From: an uncultured Myxococcales bacterium
GTDB taxonomy: Bacteria; Myxococcota_A; UBA9042; CAIXZC01
DNA length: 64,000 bases
Assembly (NCBI GenBank): GCA_903895725.1
Contig: CAITUV010000048.1
Span: 93,487-157,486, forward strand
Direction: 5' to 3'
Shown in pieces: positions 8,439-17,168 of the stretch; position 1 is the first letter of the stretch; each line of letters starts with the position of its first letter. Position numbers and translations under genes: made by a program. The notes beneath the pieces were generated by a model. That model ran no database searches. It saw only the letters and a list, made by a program, of their open reading frames with translations, and had not been told where the DNA came from.

Positions 8439-11400
8439 GGCACCACCCGGATGAACTGGCCGTTCGCAAACACGACGAAGGAATACTCGGCGGCCGGGAT
8501 GAAGGCCCAGATGTCCTCCTGGAAACCGGCATGACCACCGAACGGTGGCAACGGCATCTCCACCGGCCCTTCGGGCGTCAGCTCGTATGGGATGGAGTCT
8601 GGCCCGAAGTTTCCCGTGTAACCGCCACCCCGGGCCGGCTGATTGTCATGCGTCGGAACGACGTAGAGGGTCGAGTCGGGACCATAGCTGAAGTTGCCCT
8701 GGAGCGGAAGCCCATCCCCATACGGAGTGGCCTTTGCGGTGGCCGGATCGAGCGTCCAGGAGGTCCCCGAGTAGATTGCCGTGGCCAGGATCTTCCCGTC
8801 CCCGAACGGCCGGACGGTCATCGGCCCCGAAACCGGTTCTTCGAGGGAAACCTGCTTGGTGTTTCCCTCCTCGTCGAAGCACGAGAGCCCGGTCGTCCCG
8901 ATGTCCGCACACAGCAGGCCCTGCGATGAAATGGCGGCGCTGGAGGCCGAGTAGTCGAGCTTCTCCGGCAGCGGCTCCAGGCTGCCGTCGGTCTCTACGA
9001 GCCAGCTCTCCCCCTTGCCACCCTGGACCGCAACCACGATGCACCCGCCCGTTGCTGCCGTGCCGAGGATCTTGTGTGCCGGATAGCCCGCTCCATTGGG
9101 GTTTGGCCATTCCTTGTCCGACTCAACAACCTCTCCCCGGCCGCTGATCAGCTCGACACGGGCGCCGTTGGAATGCCAGAACCCGTTCCCGGCACCGTCC
9201 TGGGTTCCGAACCAGCCGTCGAGCCCCGTCGGCCCGGTTCCCAGAGGCAGGCCTTGGGAATCATACCACTTGCCCATGCCCGCCAAGCCTCCGTCCGCCA
9301 GGTTCCAGACCTCGTGGGGGGCATAGTTGATGTTGGTCAGTGCGTCCTCCCGGAACGCGGTCGAGGCCGGCGGGACGACGATCTCCATAGGGCCCACGCC
9401 GGGAATGTCCGCCTCCAGCAGCCCGCCTCCGTCGAGCCAGATGTCCAGCGCACGCTCCAGATCCCGGACGGCCAGCGCACAGTTGCCTTGCTCCCAGGCC
9501 AAGCCCACCTTCAGGACCGGGGCCCCGCCCAGCTTCCACCCCTCGGGGTTCAGCGGCTCATCGTTTGGCGGCCAGCACACCACGACGTCCACGCCGCTGA
9601 CGGCCGCACCGACTGCCAGCGAAGGAGGAGGAGCAACCTCAACCCCGGTTCCCTGCTGCGCTTTCACCCGCCAGAACCAGGTCTTTCGGGCATCGAGGCC
9701 GTTGCTCAGGTCGGCTCCCTCCACCCGGTTTCCCGTGGTCACGATGAGGTTGGCCCCCTGGCGGAATGCCCCCGTGACGAAGTGATTCTCCCCCAGCGTG
9801 TAGGATGCCAGACGCTCGAACTGCGCCTGGCCGTCGACCCACCGGACCTCGTCGGCCCAGCCCGGGTGAGCCAGCATCGCCGTCCGACCGGACCGCGACA
9901 CCTGGACGAGCGCACCGAAGCCCGCATACCCGATTGGGACCGGCTGCGTGACCACCTTCCCTTGGACCCATTCGCTGCGCAGGAGGACTCCAGAGCGTGT
10001 GAACACTCCCAGGGGAAACGTCCCGCCCTGCGGTCTCATGGGGGCAAACGCTACGCCGGCCTCGTAATCGAAGTGGACCAGGGCCTCTTGAGGATCATTG
10101 GTGTACGGGAGCTCGGCCATGAGGTCGAATGCCGTATTGCCCCAGCTCGCTTCACGCACGAACCCCAGGTGGTAGGTCAGGAACGTCGGCAGCTTGTCGT
10201 CTTCTCCTGCGACCAGGTAGCCGAATTCCTTCCGGGGGTTCTCCGAGTAATTCAGGTAGAAGTAGTCGGCTCCGTCCGGGGACATCCAGGGGGCAATGGA
10301 GTAGTGACTCAGCTCCTCGTTGTAAGCGTCCGGCGCATCGGGCCCCAGGCAGATGGCGTTTCCCTCCTTGGCGAAATCTCCGTCAGCCTTCGTTGTCGTC
10401 AGTGTCTGGAAGCCGTCATCGGCAAAGCGAAGGCAGGCTCGCTTGCCCACCAGAATCCATACGCCGTCGAGAAACGCCCAGCCAACCCCCTTGAGCCCGA
10501 CGGCCATCGTTCCCGGCTCGTCTTCGACGGCGAGGACCGGGTTCGACTCCATGCCGAGCACGAGCTGCTGGCCATCGGCTCCCCGCAGCGGCTCGAGCGT
10601 CACCTTCGGCCCCTGGGGCCCCTCTCCATCGGTTGCGTCCAGCGCCCGAAACGACGCAATCACCCGGTCGTCCAGGCCAGCGTTCTTCCACCAGCCCCGT
10701 CCCTCCACGTAGTAGCTGACGACCGGTCCAGACGTCCCGACTGCGTGAATGGCCCAGGTCATCCGCTCGCCCCACGGGGTCCTCTGGAGGCTCCGGGAGA
10801 GCACCTTGAACTGGAACGGCCCCGAGCTCCACGCCATCCCGACTCTCACCTGGTCAGGCACCATGAGTAGCGGCGGGTCGATCTTCCCGTTGTTGTCTCC
10901 GGCCAACGCCCAGCCCTGCGACGTCTTCACCCACTCGACCACGGACCCGTCGCTCCACTCCTCCCGGCGGCTGTCTGGCGCTTCGCCCGAGGTCACGACG
11001 ACGTGGGACCGCGTCTCGCCCTTCTGAATCACGAAGCGGGTTCCCGGCTCCAGCGGCATGAGCGATTCCTCGTTGGTCGGTCCCTCGCCGGGATCATCGC
11101 CTCCCGGCTCCGTGCCTCCGTCTCCGGTCCCCCCCCCTCCGCAGCCTGAAACGAGCAATGCCACCACCAGGACGACCAGGCAGCCGTTGCCCAAGGCGGC
11201 CTGCCGCACCCTCAAAGCGGCGAGCAGCAACAACCCCAGCCCCAGGCAGAACAGGCCACCCCAACCACCCCGGGCGCCGAGAGCGCTACCCGTGCTGCAT
11301 CCTCCGGCATCCCGCGTCATCGGATACCCGTACGTGGGCGCCTCCACCGGGGCCGGGCCTTCCGGCCCCTCCGGCTCCCCCCCCGCTCCCGAGGCCTGCT

Positions 11401-14400
11401 CCCAGGGGTCCACGTCCACGCCCCCAGGCATAATCGCAAGACCGTTTCCGGTTGCCGGGTTCAGCGGGATCGTGGAAAGCTGCCACATCTCGTCCGTGTC
11501 CGGGTCGAACACGAACGCGGTCCCCCCCATCGGAGGTGGTGCCTTGCTCCCGAACGGCACGACCACAACGAGTCCGTCGGCCCGCTCCTGGAACCGGATG
11601 AAAGTGTGCGCCGCATCCGCGACCGGCACTCCATACTCAGCGAAGATGATGGGGTTGAGATTCACGGACGGCTCGCCGTCGATGCGCACGATGAAGTCGG
11701 ACATGGGCACTTCGAGGCGGCGGCCGTCGGACAGGTAGTACAGCCCCCGCAGCGCTCCGTTGGCATCGAGGTACTCGAAGGTCCCGTCGGGGCGGATCAC
11801 GAGATCGACCGGCTCGGACTCCTCCGGCAGCTCCTGGACGACCTCGCTCTCCTCGACCCACATCTGCGGTAGCCGCTCGATTCGCGGGGGGTCCGCGTTG
11901 AGCCAGTAGAGGCTCCCGTCATCGCCCCAGTGACAGTCGGTCACGTCGCCCAGATCCCCCACTTCCACGAGACTGCCCGAGGGAACGTCGAACGGAGCGT
12001 AGCCTTCGAGCACCGATACGGCTCCGCTGTTGTACAGGCCCTTGCGATGGGCGATGCACAGCAGCCCGTTCGCTCCGACCTCCATCCCCCATGGGGTATC
12101 CGGCGAGTAGAACGGGTAAGGCTCAATCCATGCGTGAGCCAGCCCTCCCCTGGGGCCGCTCCGGTAGATCATCGAGCCCAGTTTGGCCTGGGCCAGCAAC
12201 AGCACGTCCCCCGGCTCACCAAGGCCATCGTAACGCACGTACTCCCACATCCATCCGTCTCCAGCGGTCCCGACGGCAAGGCCGCCCCAGAACATAGCGG
12301 GGGGATTCCCGAACTGGAGCCAGGCATCCGGATGGGGGTTCAGCCAGCCGTCCATGATGCCAAAGGACGTGTAGTAGTCACCGTATCCGGTCGGCTGGAA
12401 GCGCTCCGCCATGTAGTCGACGTTCATGCCCCCTTGCAGGTACTTCGGCCCCACGAGAACCGCCGGATCGTGGTCGGGCGACAACCCCACGTAGTACCGT
12501 CCCCAGCTTCCCGCCACGTTCAGGACAAGACGGTCGATCTCGGGAACATACCCCGCCGCCTTCACCCCGTTGAACAGGAGGTCGTGCGGAAACAGCTTGC
12601 CCGGAGTCCCGTCCTTGACCGCCTTCCATTCGTCGAGCGACGGATCGCACGGGCCCAGGCCGCTGTCGCAGCGGGCCTTCTGGTGATCGTAGATGACCTT
12701 CCCGGGATCACTGCCCTGGAACGCAAGCGCGTAGAATTCGTCCCAGGCCTTGTCCCCCTCACTGATGAGCCGGCCGCACGTCACGAAAGTCAGCGTTCTC
12801 GTCGCGGGGAAGAAGTCGATCGAGATGTCCTCCAGAACCTCAGCGTTGCAGGCCTGCAGAACCGTCCCCCAGTCGAGCACAGGCTCCGCGTGACCGGTAT
12901 CGAGCATCACCCTCAGGAGCCCTTGCTCAGTCCCCACCAGGGCGAAGGTCCCGTCGGCGGAGAATCGTAGCGAGTGTTCGTCCTTGTGAGGGAAGGAGAT
13001 GCGTGAGGTCCGGTCCGCCTCCTGGATGCACTCGATCCGCTCGTCATCCACCTGGAGGCACAGCGGCCCGACTCCGGAGGTCCCGAACACCAGGCTGCTC
13101 TTCACCTGCTCCGTGAGCCCGAGCCGGTCGAAGTAGCCCCAGATGAGGCCGCTCTCGACGTAGACGATTCGCTCGTTCATCAGGGGAGACGGGTCATCCG
13201 AGGAGGAAGTCGGGTCCGTTCCGAGCGCGGCGATTTCGACCGAGTCGAAGGTGGTTCCCCAGTCGGACTCGATCGTGTAGTCGCTCGTGCCCAGCTCCTT
13301 CTCCTGGCTGTAAGGCAGGCCGTCGCAGTCCATGTCGAGCCAATCCAGATCCAGCACGAGCCGATGCAGAAGCCCGGCCTCGACCTTCGGGACCGGGAAG
13401 CCGATTCCCCCGCCGGGAAGCGGGAATCCGAGGGCATCGGGTAGCGGGGCACGGCCCATCCCATCGACCCGGCCGTGCAGCAGGCTCAGGTAGCCGGTGT
13501 CGCCCCCCTTCATCGGGATCACGTACAGCCCCTCGCCACCGCTTCCAGCCGCGTACTCGCCCCACTTGGGGTCCCACATCGGTGTGTGGTTGAACTCCAT
13601 GAGGGCCGATGGCCACGCAACCAGGGCGTCGAGCGTCGGTTCGTAGAAGAGCTGGGTGGCATACTGGATGGGGTTGTACGGGACGGTGTGGATGTCCCCG
13701 TAGAACCACATTTCACCCGGAACCGGCGGCCGGGGGGGGCGCATCACCACCTCGGCCGTGCCGTCGTCGTGCTGCTCAATCACGAGAGGAATCCAGTCGC
13801 TGTTGGCCTCCGTCGTGTAGTACTGGACAGCGACCAGCGCAAACATGCGGCCATCCGGATGCCAGGTGACCGAAAGCAGGTCCCACTGGCTCTTCATGTC
13901 GGCCTGTGTCAGGCCAGGGGCCGTGGCGTGCCAGGCCTGCCCCGGGTCCATCGGAAGGTTGGCGTCGAGCCAGGAGAAGTCGATTCGGAGCATCCACTCC
14001 ACAGCGGTCTTTCCCGGGTTCGGCACTGCGCACAGAAGCCCCTGGAACGTGACGAAACATGGGACTCCATCCGGAGACATGACCAGGCGGCCCGGCCATT
14101 TGTCGGTCTCGTGCTCGCCAAGGTTGGGAAGGGTCGTTGCATATTCCCACTTCTTCTCACACGTGCCCCCCCCGGCACACTGGCAGTGGTAGAGCTGAAC
14201 GGGGCCGGGACAGTACCGGAACGCAGCGATGGCACTGAGATCCTGCGTCATCGCCACGCGGTAGCCACCCTGGTCGACCTCCGGCTTGGCCGCCGTCCCG
14301 TCCGGGTCCGACGGGTGGTAGCACGCAAACGGGGTCTTCGTCTCGTCGATGCTCTTCAAGTCCTCGTAGATGGCGCCGGCCTGGTCCACTCCGACGGGGA

Positions 14401-14572
14401 CCGCGGTCTTCGAGCCCGGAATGGTCTCCCACGTGACGGCCCGCATGGAGTAGAGATCCTGGGCCGCGGCAGATCCCGGGGGAAGCACGATGGCCGCCAG
14501 GGGGGCCGCCAGGATGGCGGCCAGGGGGGCCGTCACGACCCACGCCAATTCGAGCTGTCGTGCGGTCTTCAT
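8435..14572 (-). CDS. Giant exported protein: MYXO-CTERM-like protein fused in frame to a lipoprotein
   Basis: One uninterrupted frame of 2045 residues. The ATG at 14572 overlaps the upstream stop (ATGA), and the frame encodes a signal peptide ending in AAAQ. Residues 1 to about 1090 form a beta-rich extracellular protein with a thrombospondin-3/calcium-like segment near 410-460 (DMDCDGL and two G-T-x-x-x-x repeats). They end in a sorting-like tail: GGCSTGS (Cys1092), a Leu-rich membrane segment, and an Arg pair. Without a stop the frame continues as a second lipoprotein signal (LVSGCGGGG) and a 900-residue body paralogous to the 5649 gene. In life these may be two proteins, the second starting at GTG 11209. 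Alternatively this is a real fusion, or a sequencing indel has hidden a stop. Function unknown; surface location likely. Confidence 0.75.
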   Translation of the reverse strand: MKTARQLELAWVVTAPLAAILAAPLAAIVLPPGSAAAQDLYSMRAVTWETIPGSKTAVPVGVDQAGAIYEDLKSIDETKTPFACYHPSDPDGTAAKPEVDQGGYRVAMTQDLSAIAAFRYCPGPVQLYHCQCAGGGTCEKKWEYATTLPNLGEHETDKWPGRLVMSPDGVPCFVTFQGLLCAVPNPGKTAVEWMLRIDFSWLDANLPMDPGQAWHATAPGLTQADMKSQWDLLSVTWHPDGRMFALVAVQYYTTEANSDWIPLVIEQHDDGTAEVVMRPPRPPVPGEMWFYGDIHTVPYNPIQYATQLFYEPTLDALVAWPSALMEFNHTPMWDPKWGEYAAGSGGEGLYVIPMKGGDTGYLSLLHGRVDGMGRAPLPDALGFPLPGGGIGFPVPKVEAGLLHRLVLDLDWLDMDCDGLPYSQEKELGTSDYTIESDWGTTFDSVEIAALGTDPTSSSDDPSPLMNERIVYVESGLIWGYFDRLGLTEQVKSSLVFGTSGVGPLCLQVDDERIECIQEADRTSRISFPHKDEHSLRFSADGTFALVGTEQGLLRVMLDTGHAEPVLDWGTVLQACNAEVLEDISIDFFPATRTLTFVTCGRLISEGDKAWDEFYALAFQGSDPGKVIYDHQKARCDSGLGPCDPSLDEWKAVKDGTPGKLFPHDLLFNGVKAAGYVPEIDRLVLNVAGSWGRYYVGLSPDHDPAVLVGPKYLQGGMNVDYMAERFQPTGYGDYYTSFGIMDGWLNPHPDAWLQFGNPPAMFWGGLAVGTAGDGWMWEYVRYDGLGEPGDVLLLAQAKLGSMIYRSGPRGGLAHAWIEPYPFYSPDTPWGMEVGANGLLCIAHRKGLYNSGAVSVLEGYAPFDVPSGSLVEVGDLGDVTDCHWGDDGSLYWLNADPPRIERLPQMWVEESEVVQELPEESEPVDLVIRPDGTFEYLDANGALRGLYYLSDGRRLEVPMSDFIVRIDGEPSVNLNPIIFAEYGVPVADAAHTFIRFQERADGLVVVVPFGSKAPPPMGGTAFVFDPDTDEMWQLSTIPLNPATGNGLAIMPGGVDVDPWEQASGAGGEPEGPEGPAPVEAPTYGYPMTRDAGGCSTGSALGARGGWGGLFCLGLGLLLLAALRVRQAALGNGCLVVLVVALLVSGCGGGGTGDGGTEPGGDDPGEGPTNEESLMPLEPGTRFVIQKGETRSHVVVTSGEAPDSRREEWSDGSVVEWVKTSQGWALAGDNNGKIDPPLLMVPDQVRVGMAWSSGPFQFKVLSRSLQRTPWGERMTWAIHAVGTSGPVVSYYVEGRGWWKNAGLDDRVIASFRALDATDGEGPQGPKVTLEPLRGADGQQLVLGMESNPVLAVEDEPGTMAVGLKGVGWAFLDGVWILVGKRACLRFADDGFQTLTTTKADGDFAKEGNAICLGPDAPDAYNEELSHYSIAPWMSPDGADYFYLNYSENPRKEFGYLVAGEDDKLPTFLTYHLGFVREASWGNTAFDLMAELPYTNDPQEALVHFDYEAGVAFAPMRPQGGTFPLGVFTRSGVLLRSEWVQGKVVTQPVPIGYAGFGALVQVSRSGRTAMLAHPGWADEVRWVDGQAQFERLASYTLGENHFVTGAFRQGANLIVTTGNRVEGADLSNGLDARKTWFWRVKAQQGTGVEVAPPPSLAVGAAVSGVDVVVCWPPNDEPLNPEGWKLGGAPVLKVGLAWEQGNCALAVRDLERALDIWLDGGGLLEADIPGVGPMEIVVPPASTAFREDALTNINYAPHEVWNLADGGLAGMGKWYDSQGLPLGTGPTGLDGWFGTQDGAGNGFWHSNGARVELISGRGEVVESDKEWPNPNGAGYPAHKILGTAATGGCIVVAVQGGKGESWLVETDGSLEPLPEKLDYSASSAAISSQGLLCADIGTTGLSCFDEEGNTKQVSLEEPVSGPMTVRPFGDGKILATAIYSGTSWTLDPATAKATPYGDGLPLQGNFSYGPDSTLYVVPTHDNQPARGGGYTGNFGPDSIPYELTPEGPVEMPLPPFGGHAGFQEDIWAFIPAAEYSFVVFANGQFIRVVP
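11192..11209 (-). other. Probable internal start for the lipoprotein half
   Basis: On the minus strand GTG at 11209 (alternative TTG at 11194) begins a textbook lipoprotein signal: a short basic start, a hydrophobic core and LVSGC at residues 19-23. It would yield a 924-residue lipoprotein ending at 8435. The codons lie inside the Arg-containing end of the preceding membrane tail, so the two coding units overlap in the same frame. Other junctions in this operon use out-of-frame ATGA overlaps, which makes this one the exception. Confidence 0.5.
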
Positions 14573-16236
14573 TTCGGGTTCCCCCATTCATCGAACGTCT
14601 CGGTGGTCATGTTCCCCTGCTCATCCCAGTAGGTCCAGACGCCGATCTTTCTCCCCTCGTTGCCATAGGCACCGTACGACCCCTCGGCCTTCTTGGAGCC
14701 GTCCGGCCACCACTCGGTGCTGAGCCCCGTGGGCAGCCCCTTGTTCAGGGTCTGCTGGAGCGACATCTGTCCGTTGGGATGGTAGAAAGTCCACAGGTAT
14801 TGGCCCACCCCGGCCAGGAAGTAGCCGTCGATTCGCTTGAGGCCGTCGGGCCAGTAGCTGAGAAAGGGTCCTTCCCTCAGGTCGTCCACGTACAGAATCT
14901 CCGATTCCGGCGTCCCCTCCTCCTCCCAGGTCCACTTCCAGATGCCGTTGCGATGGCCGCCGTCGAAGGGGCCCGTGCCCACGAGCAACTTCCCGGTGGC
15001 GGTATCGGTCGCCCACGTGGTCCAGTCGCCGATGGGCACCTGCATGTCGTAGGAGCCCTCCATGTCCGGGCCTCCCTTCTCCTTCCACCACTGCCACTGG
15101 CCGTCCCGCCAGCCGCTCTTGAAGGGCCCTTCCCAGTAAGGATTTCCGTTGGGCCAGAACCCCTTCCACGTTCCCTCTTTTCGGCCGTCCTGATAGTCCC
15201 CCTGCTCGTTTGGGTTCCCACTCGCCCAGAAGCTCTTCGACGCACCGTCGAGCTGCCCGGCCTTCCAGGTGGAGGTCTCGCTCTGGATTCCGCTGGGCCA
15301 CCAGGTGCTCCAGGCTCCGTCCTCGAGGCCGTCGACGTAGCTGCCCTCCCACTTCTTGAGGCAGGTTCCGTACCAGGCGGTCCACTTGCCCGTGCGTTTG
15401 CCGGCCGAGTACTGGCCCGACTCAACCGGCGTTCCGTCGGCACGCCAGGACCACCATTCGCCGTCCCGCTCGCCCTCCTTGTAGCTGCCGACGGACAGAA
15501 CACTTCCGTCTTGATTCCAGGTAGTCCAGGTGCCGGCTTTCAAGCCTTTATCGAAGCTGCCGATCTCCTGCGGCTGCACCTGTCCGGGGAAGTACCTGCA
15601 GAACGGGCCGGACTTGGCTCCGACGTAATCGATGCACCATCGCTCGTCCTGGTTGACGGTCGTCGGATCCATGCCGGTACCCGGGGGGCACTGAATGCAG
15701 TCCCACTCGGGTTCCAGATCCAGCGGGGCCATCGTGATTCCCTCGGGGGTCGTGCTGCCGCCGCCGTCGCACGCGGCATAGGTTGTGGTGGCGACCTGCT
15801 CGCCCTGCTCATCCCAGTCGAGCCAGGTGCCGCAGCCGATCCCCGTGTCGAAATGGTGCTCCCAGCGTCGTGTGCCGTTCTGGTCGAAGCCTTCCCATAA
15901 TCCGTGGGCCTCTCCATATTCGTAGGTGCCCTTCTTCTCGATCTGCTTGCCGTCCGGGTACCACCAGGTCCACTCGCCATGGGCCCGCCCCTGGTCGAAG
16001 AAGCCGGTGATGAGCGCCACTCCCTTCACGTCCTCGAACCGGTACTCGCCGTGGGCCACCTTGGTATCCAGCCGGCAGTAGATCTCCGTGCCGCTCTCCA
16101 CGGGGCGCTCGACCATGTGCCCGCCGGCCCCGCACGACACCAGCTCGGTCCTGTCCCCGCACGCGGCAAGAGGCAGGAGCGAGGACAGGAGGAAGAATGC
16201 CGCAAGCGGTCGAGCCAGCCTGGATTCCAGGACCAT
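14569..16236 (-). CDS. MORN/YwqK-like repeat lipoprotein
   Basis: A 555-residue lipoprotein. The ATG at 16236 follows GAGGTGA, the lipobox is LAAC (Cys26), and Cys-containing residues follow. From about residue 60 to the end it is built from about twenty units of the pattern G-x-W-x-x-W-x-x-D/N-G-x-x-x-x-x-G-x-Y-x-x-G-x-x-x-G, the signature of MORN-variant repeats as in the YwqK family (COG2849). Such repeats form a long curved beta-sheet used for protein or lipid contact. The label 'antitoxin' attached to some relatives has no support here. It is the head of the ATGA-coupled run that continues to 5649. The 57-base gap to the gene above leaves open whether that gene is co-transcribed. Confidence 0.85.
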   Translation of the reverse strand: MVLESRLARPLAAFFLLSSLLPLAACGDRTELVSCGAGGHMVERPVESGTEIYCRLDTKVAHGEYRFEDVKGVALITGFFDQGRAHGEWTWWYPDGKQIEKKGTYEYGEAHGLWEGFDQNGTRRWEHHFDTGIGCGTWLDWDEQGEQVATTTYAACDGGGSTTPEGITMAPLDLEPEWDCIQCPPGTGMDPTTVNQDERWCIDYVGAKSGPFCRYFPGQVQPQEIGSFDKGLKAGTWTTWNQDGSVLSVGSYKEGERDGEWWSWRADGTPVESGQYSAGKRTGKWTAWYGTCLKKWEGSYVDGLEDGAWSTWWPSGIQSETSTWKAGQLDGASKSFWASGNPNEQGDYQDGRKEGTWKGFWPNGNPYWEGPFKSGWRDGQWQWWKEKGGPDMEGSYDMQVPIGDWTTWATDTATGKLLVGTGPFDGGHRNGIWKWTWEEEGTPESEILYVDDLREGPFLSYWPDGLKRIDGYFLAGVGQYLWTFYHPNGQMSLQQTLNKGLPTGLSTEWWPDGSKKAEGSYGAYGNEGRKIGVWTYWDEQGNMTTETFDEWGNPK

Positions 16237-16293
16237 TGCTTCACCTCTCAGCAATCAACGGCGGATTTCAAGCGACGAAACGAGCTGCCGATC

Positions 16294-16860
16294 TCACGGG
16301 CCGGTCACCGGAACGTGTTTGAACGAGCCGTCCTCGAGCACCACACCTTCGGTCTTCGTCAGCGGGTCGGCCTTCCAGACCAGGCGGAATGTCCCGGAAA
16401 TGTATCCGTCTGCGTACTCCTTGATGACGACCTCGGACTCATTGCTCAAGTGGCTATGCACGTTGTCGAGCCAGGAGTCTTGATTGGCGTTGTCCCAGCC
16501 ATAGGTGGCCGTGACGGTCATCTCTCCGTTTTCGGGCATACCGTCAACCTCGGCCTTACCCACGACTGGGTTGCTGACCGCAATCGTCAGCTTCTGGACG
16601 CATTCGTCCTTGTCGGTGGGAGTCGGGTACTTGGCGATTTCGAGGGCGACGGTCACCTTCTCCACCCACACGGGCTGAGAGTCCTTCATCCCCATAACCT
16701 TGCTGGCCGTTGCGCTGGCAAGCACCTCGACCTTCTGGCCGTCACGCCAGAACTCGGCGCCGGTGTTGCCGCCCAGCCGGCATGGGTTGCCCTCGTCGTC
16801 CCCGCCGTCGCACCCCGCAGCCACCAATAGTACTGCCAAGGCAAGAAATGCCATCCGCAT
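16294..16860 (-). CDS. Small lipoprotein of unknown function
   Basis: A 188-residue lipoprotein. The ATG at 16860 was chosen because GGGGGA lies 5 bases upstream and because the signal MRMAFLALAVLLVAAGC (Cys17) is ideal. The mature part begins with an acidic Gly/Asp linker containing one Cys. It continues as a beta-rich domain (alternating hydrophobic strands such as KVTVALEIA, KLTIAVSN, MTVTATYGW) with a second Cys in DECVQK, perhaps disulfide-bonded to the first. I do not recognise a family. It has its own promoter candidate 30 bases upstream and may be the first gene of the long minus-strand operon. Confidence 0.75.
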   Translation of the reverse strand: MRMAFLALAVLLVAAGCDGGDDEGNPCRLGGNTGAEFWRDGQKVEVLASATASKVMGMKDSQPVWVEKVTVALEIAKYPTPTDKDECVQKLTIAVSNPVVGKAEVDGMPENGEMTVTATYGWDNANQDSWLDNVHSHLSNESEVVIKEYADGYISGTFRLVWKADPLTKTEGVVLEDGSFKHVPVTGP

Positions 16861-16895
16861 GCGATCCCCCAATGCCATCAGAGCCAGCATGACCG

Positions 16896-16924
16896 ATAGT
16901 GCACTGGCCAAGCCCACGGGTCAA
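16896..16924 (-). promoter_or_regulatory. Sigma-70-like promoter for the 16860 gene
   Basis: On the minus strand TTGACC (16924-16919), 17 bases, CACTAT (16901-16896). Predicted leader about 29 bases to the ATG at 16860. The same CACTAT element recurs upstream of the 60622 gene. Confidence 0.4.
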
Positions 16925-17090
16925 CGAAGAAATCGGATGGCGATTGCAGGGATTCTCCCCGCTGCGCCCCCTGGTGTGTAACCAAATTGCCGATAGTGTA
17001 GATATAGTACCCTTTGGCGGTGGGACGGCCAGCAGTTCTGCAGAGGGCACTTCTTCGGAACATGCTGAAATAACAGACTTGTCGTGAGGT

Positions 17091-17106
17091 TGGCACGGGA
17101 GTTGCT
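17091..17106 (+). promoter_or_regulatory. Sigma-54 (-24/-12) promoter
   Basis: TGGCACGGGAGTTGCT matches the sigma-54 consensus TGGCAC-N5-TTGCT at every defined base. The GG (17092-17093) and GC (17104-17105) dinucleotides start 12 bases apart as required. The implied start point near 17117 lies 50 bases before the ATG of the beta-propeller lipoprotein. It is the only match of this quality I noticed. Confidence 0.75.
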
Positions 17107-17168
17107 TATCGGATTTGCGTCTTTGGAACCACCACGCCGGAAACGGCGTTGACTGATGGAGGACGACG

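Larger units (their letters stand above)
16861..17168. other. Divergent intergenic region with two promoters
   Basis: 308 bases between the divergent genes at 16860 and 17169. I see no coding potential. It holds a sigma-70-like promoter toward the minus strand, a sigma-54 promoter toward the plus strand, and a short inverted repeat GCAG-TT-CTGC at 17032-17041, about 50 bases before the sigma-54 site, where an activator could bind. Confidence 0.6.

Noticed and set aside
14481..14535. Short GC-rich direct repeat
   Set aside because: It encodes the A-P-L-A-A-I duplication inside the signal peptide of the 14572 gene; too short to call a mobile or regulatory repeat.
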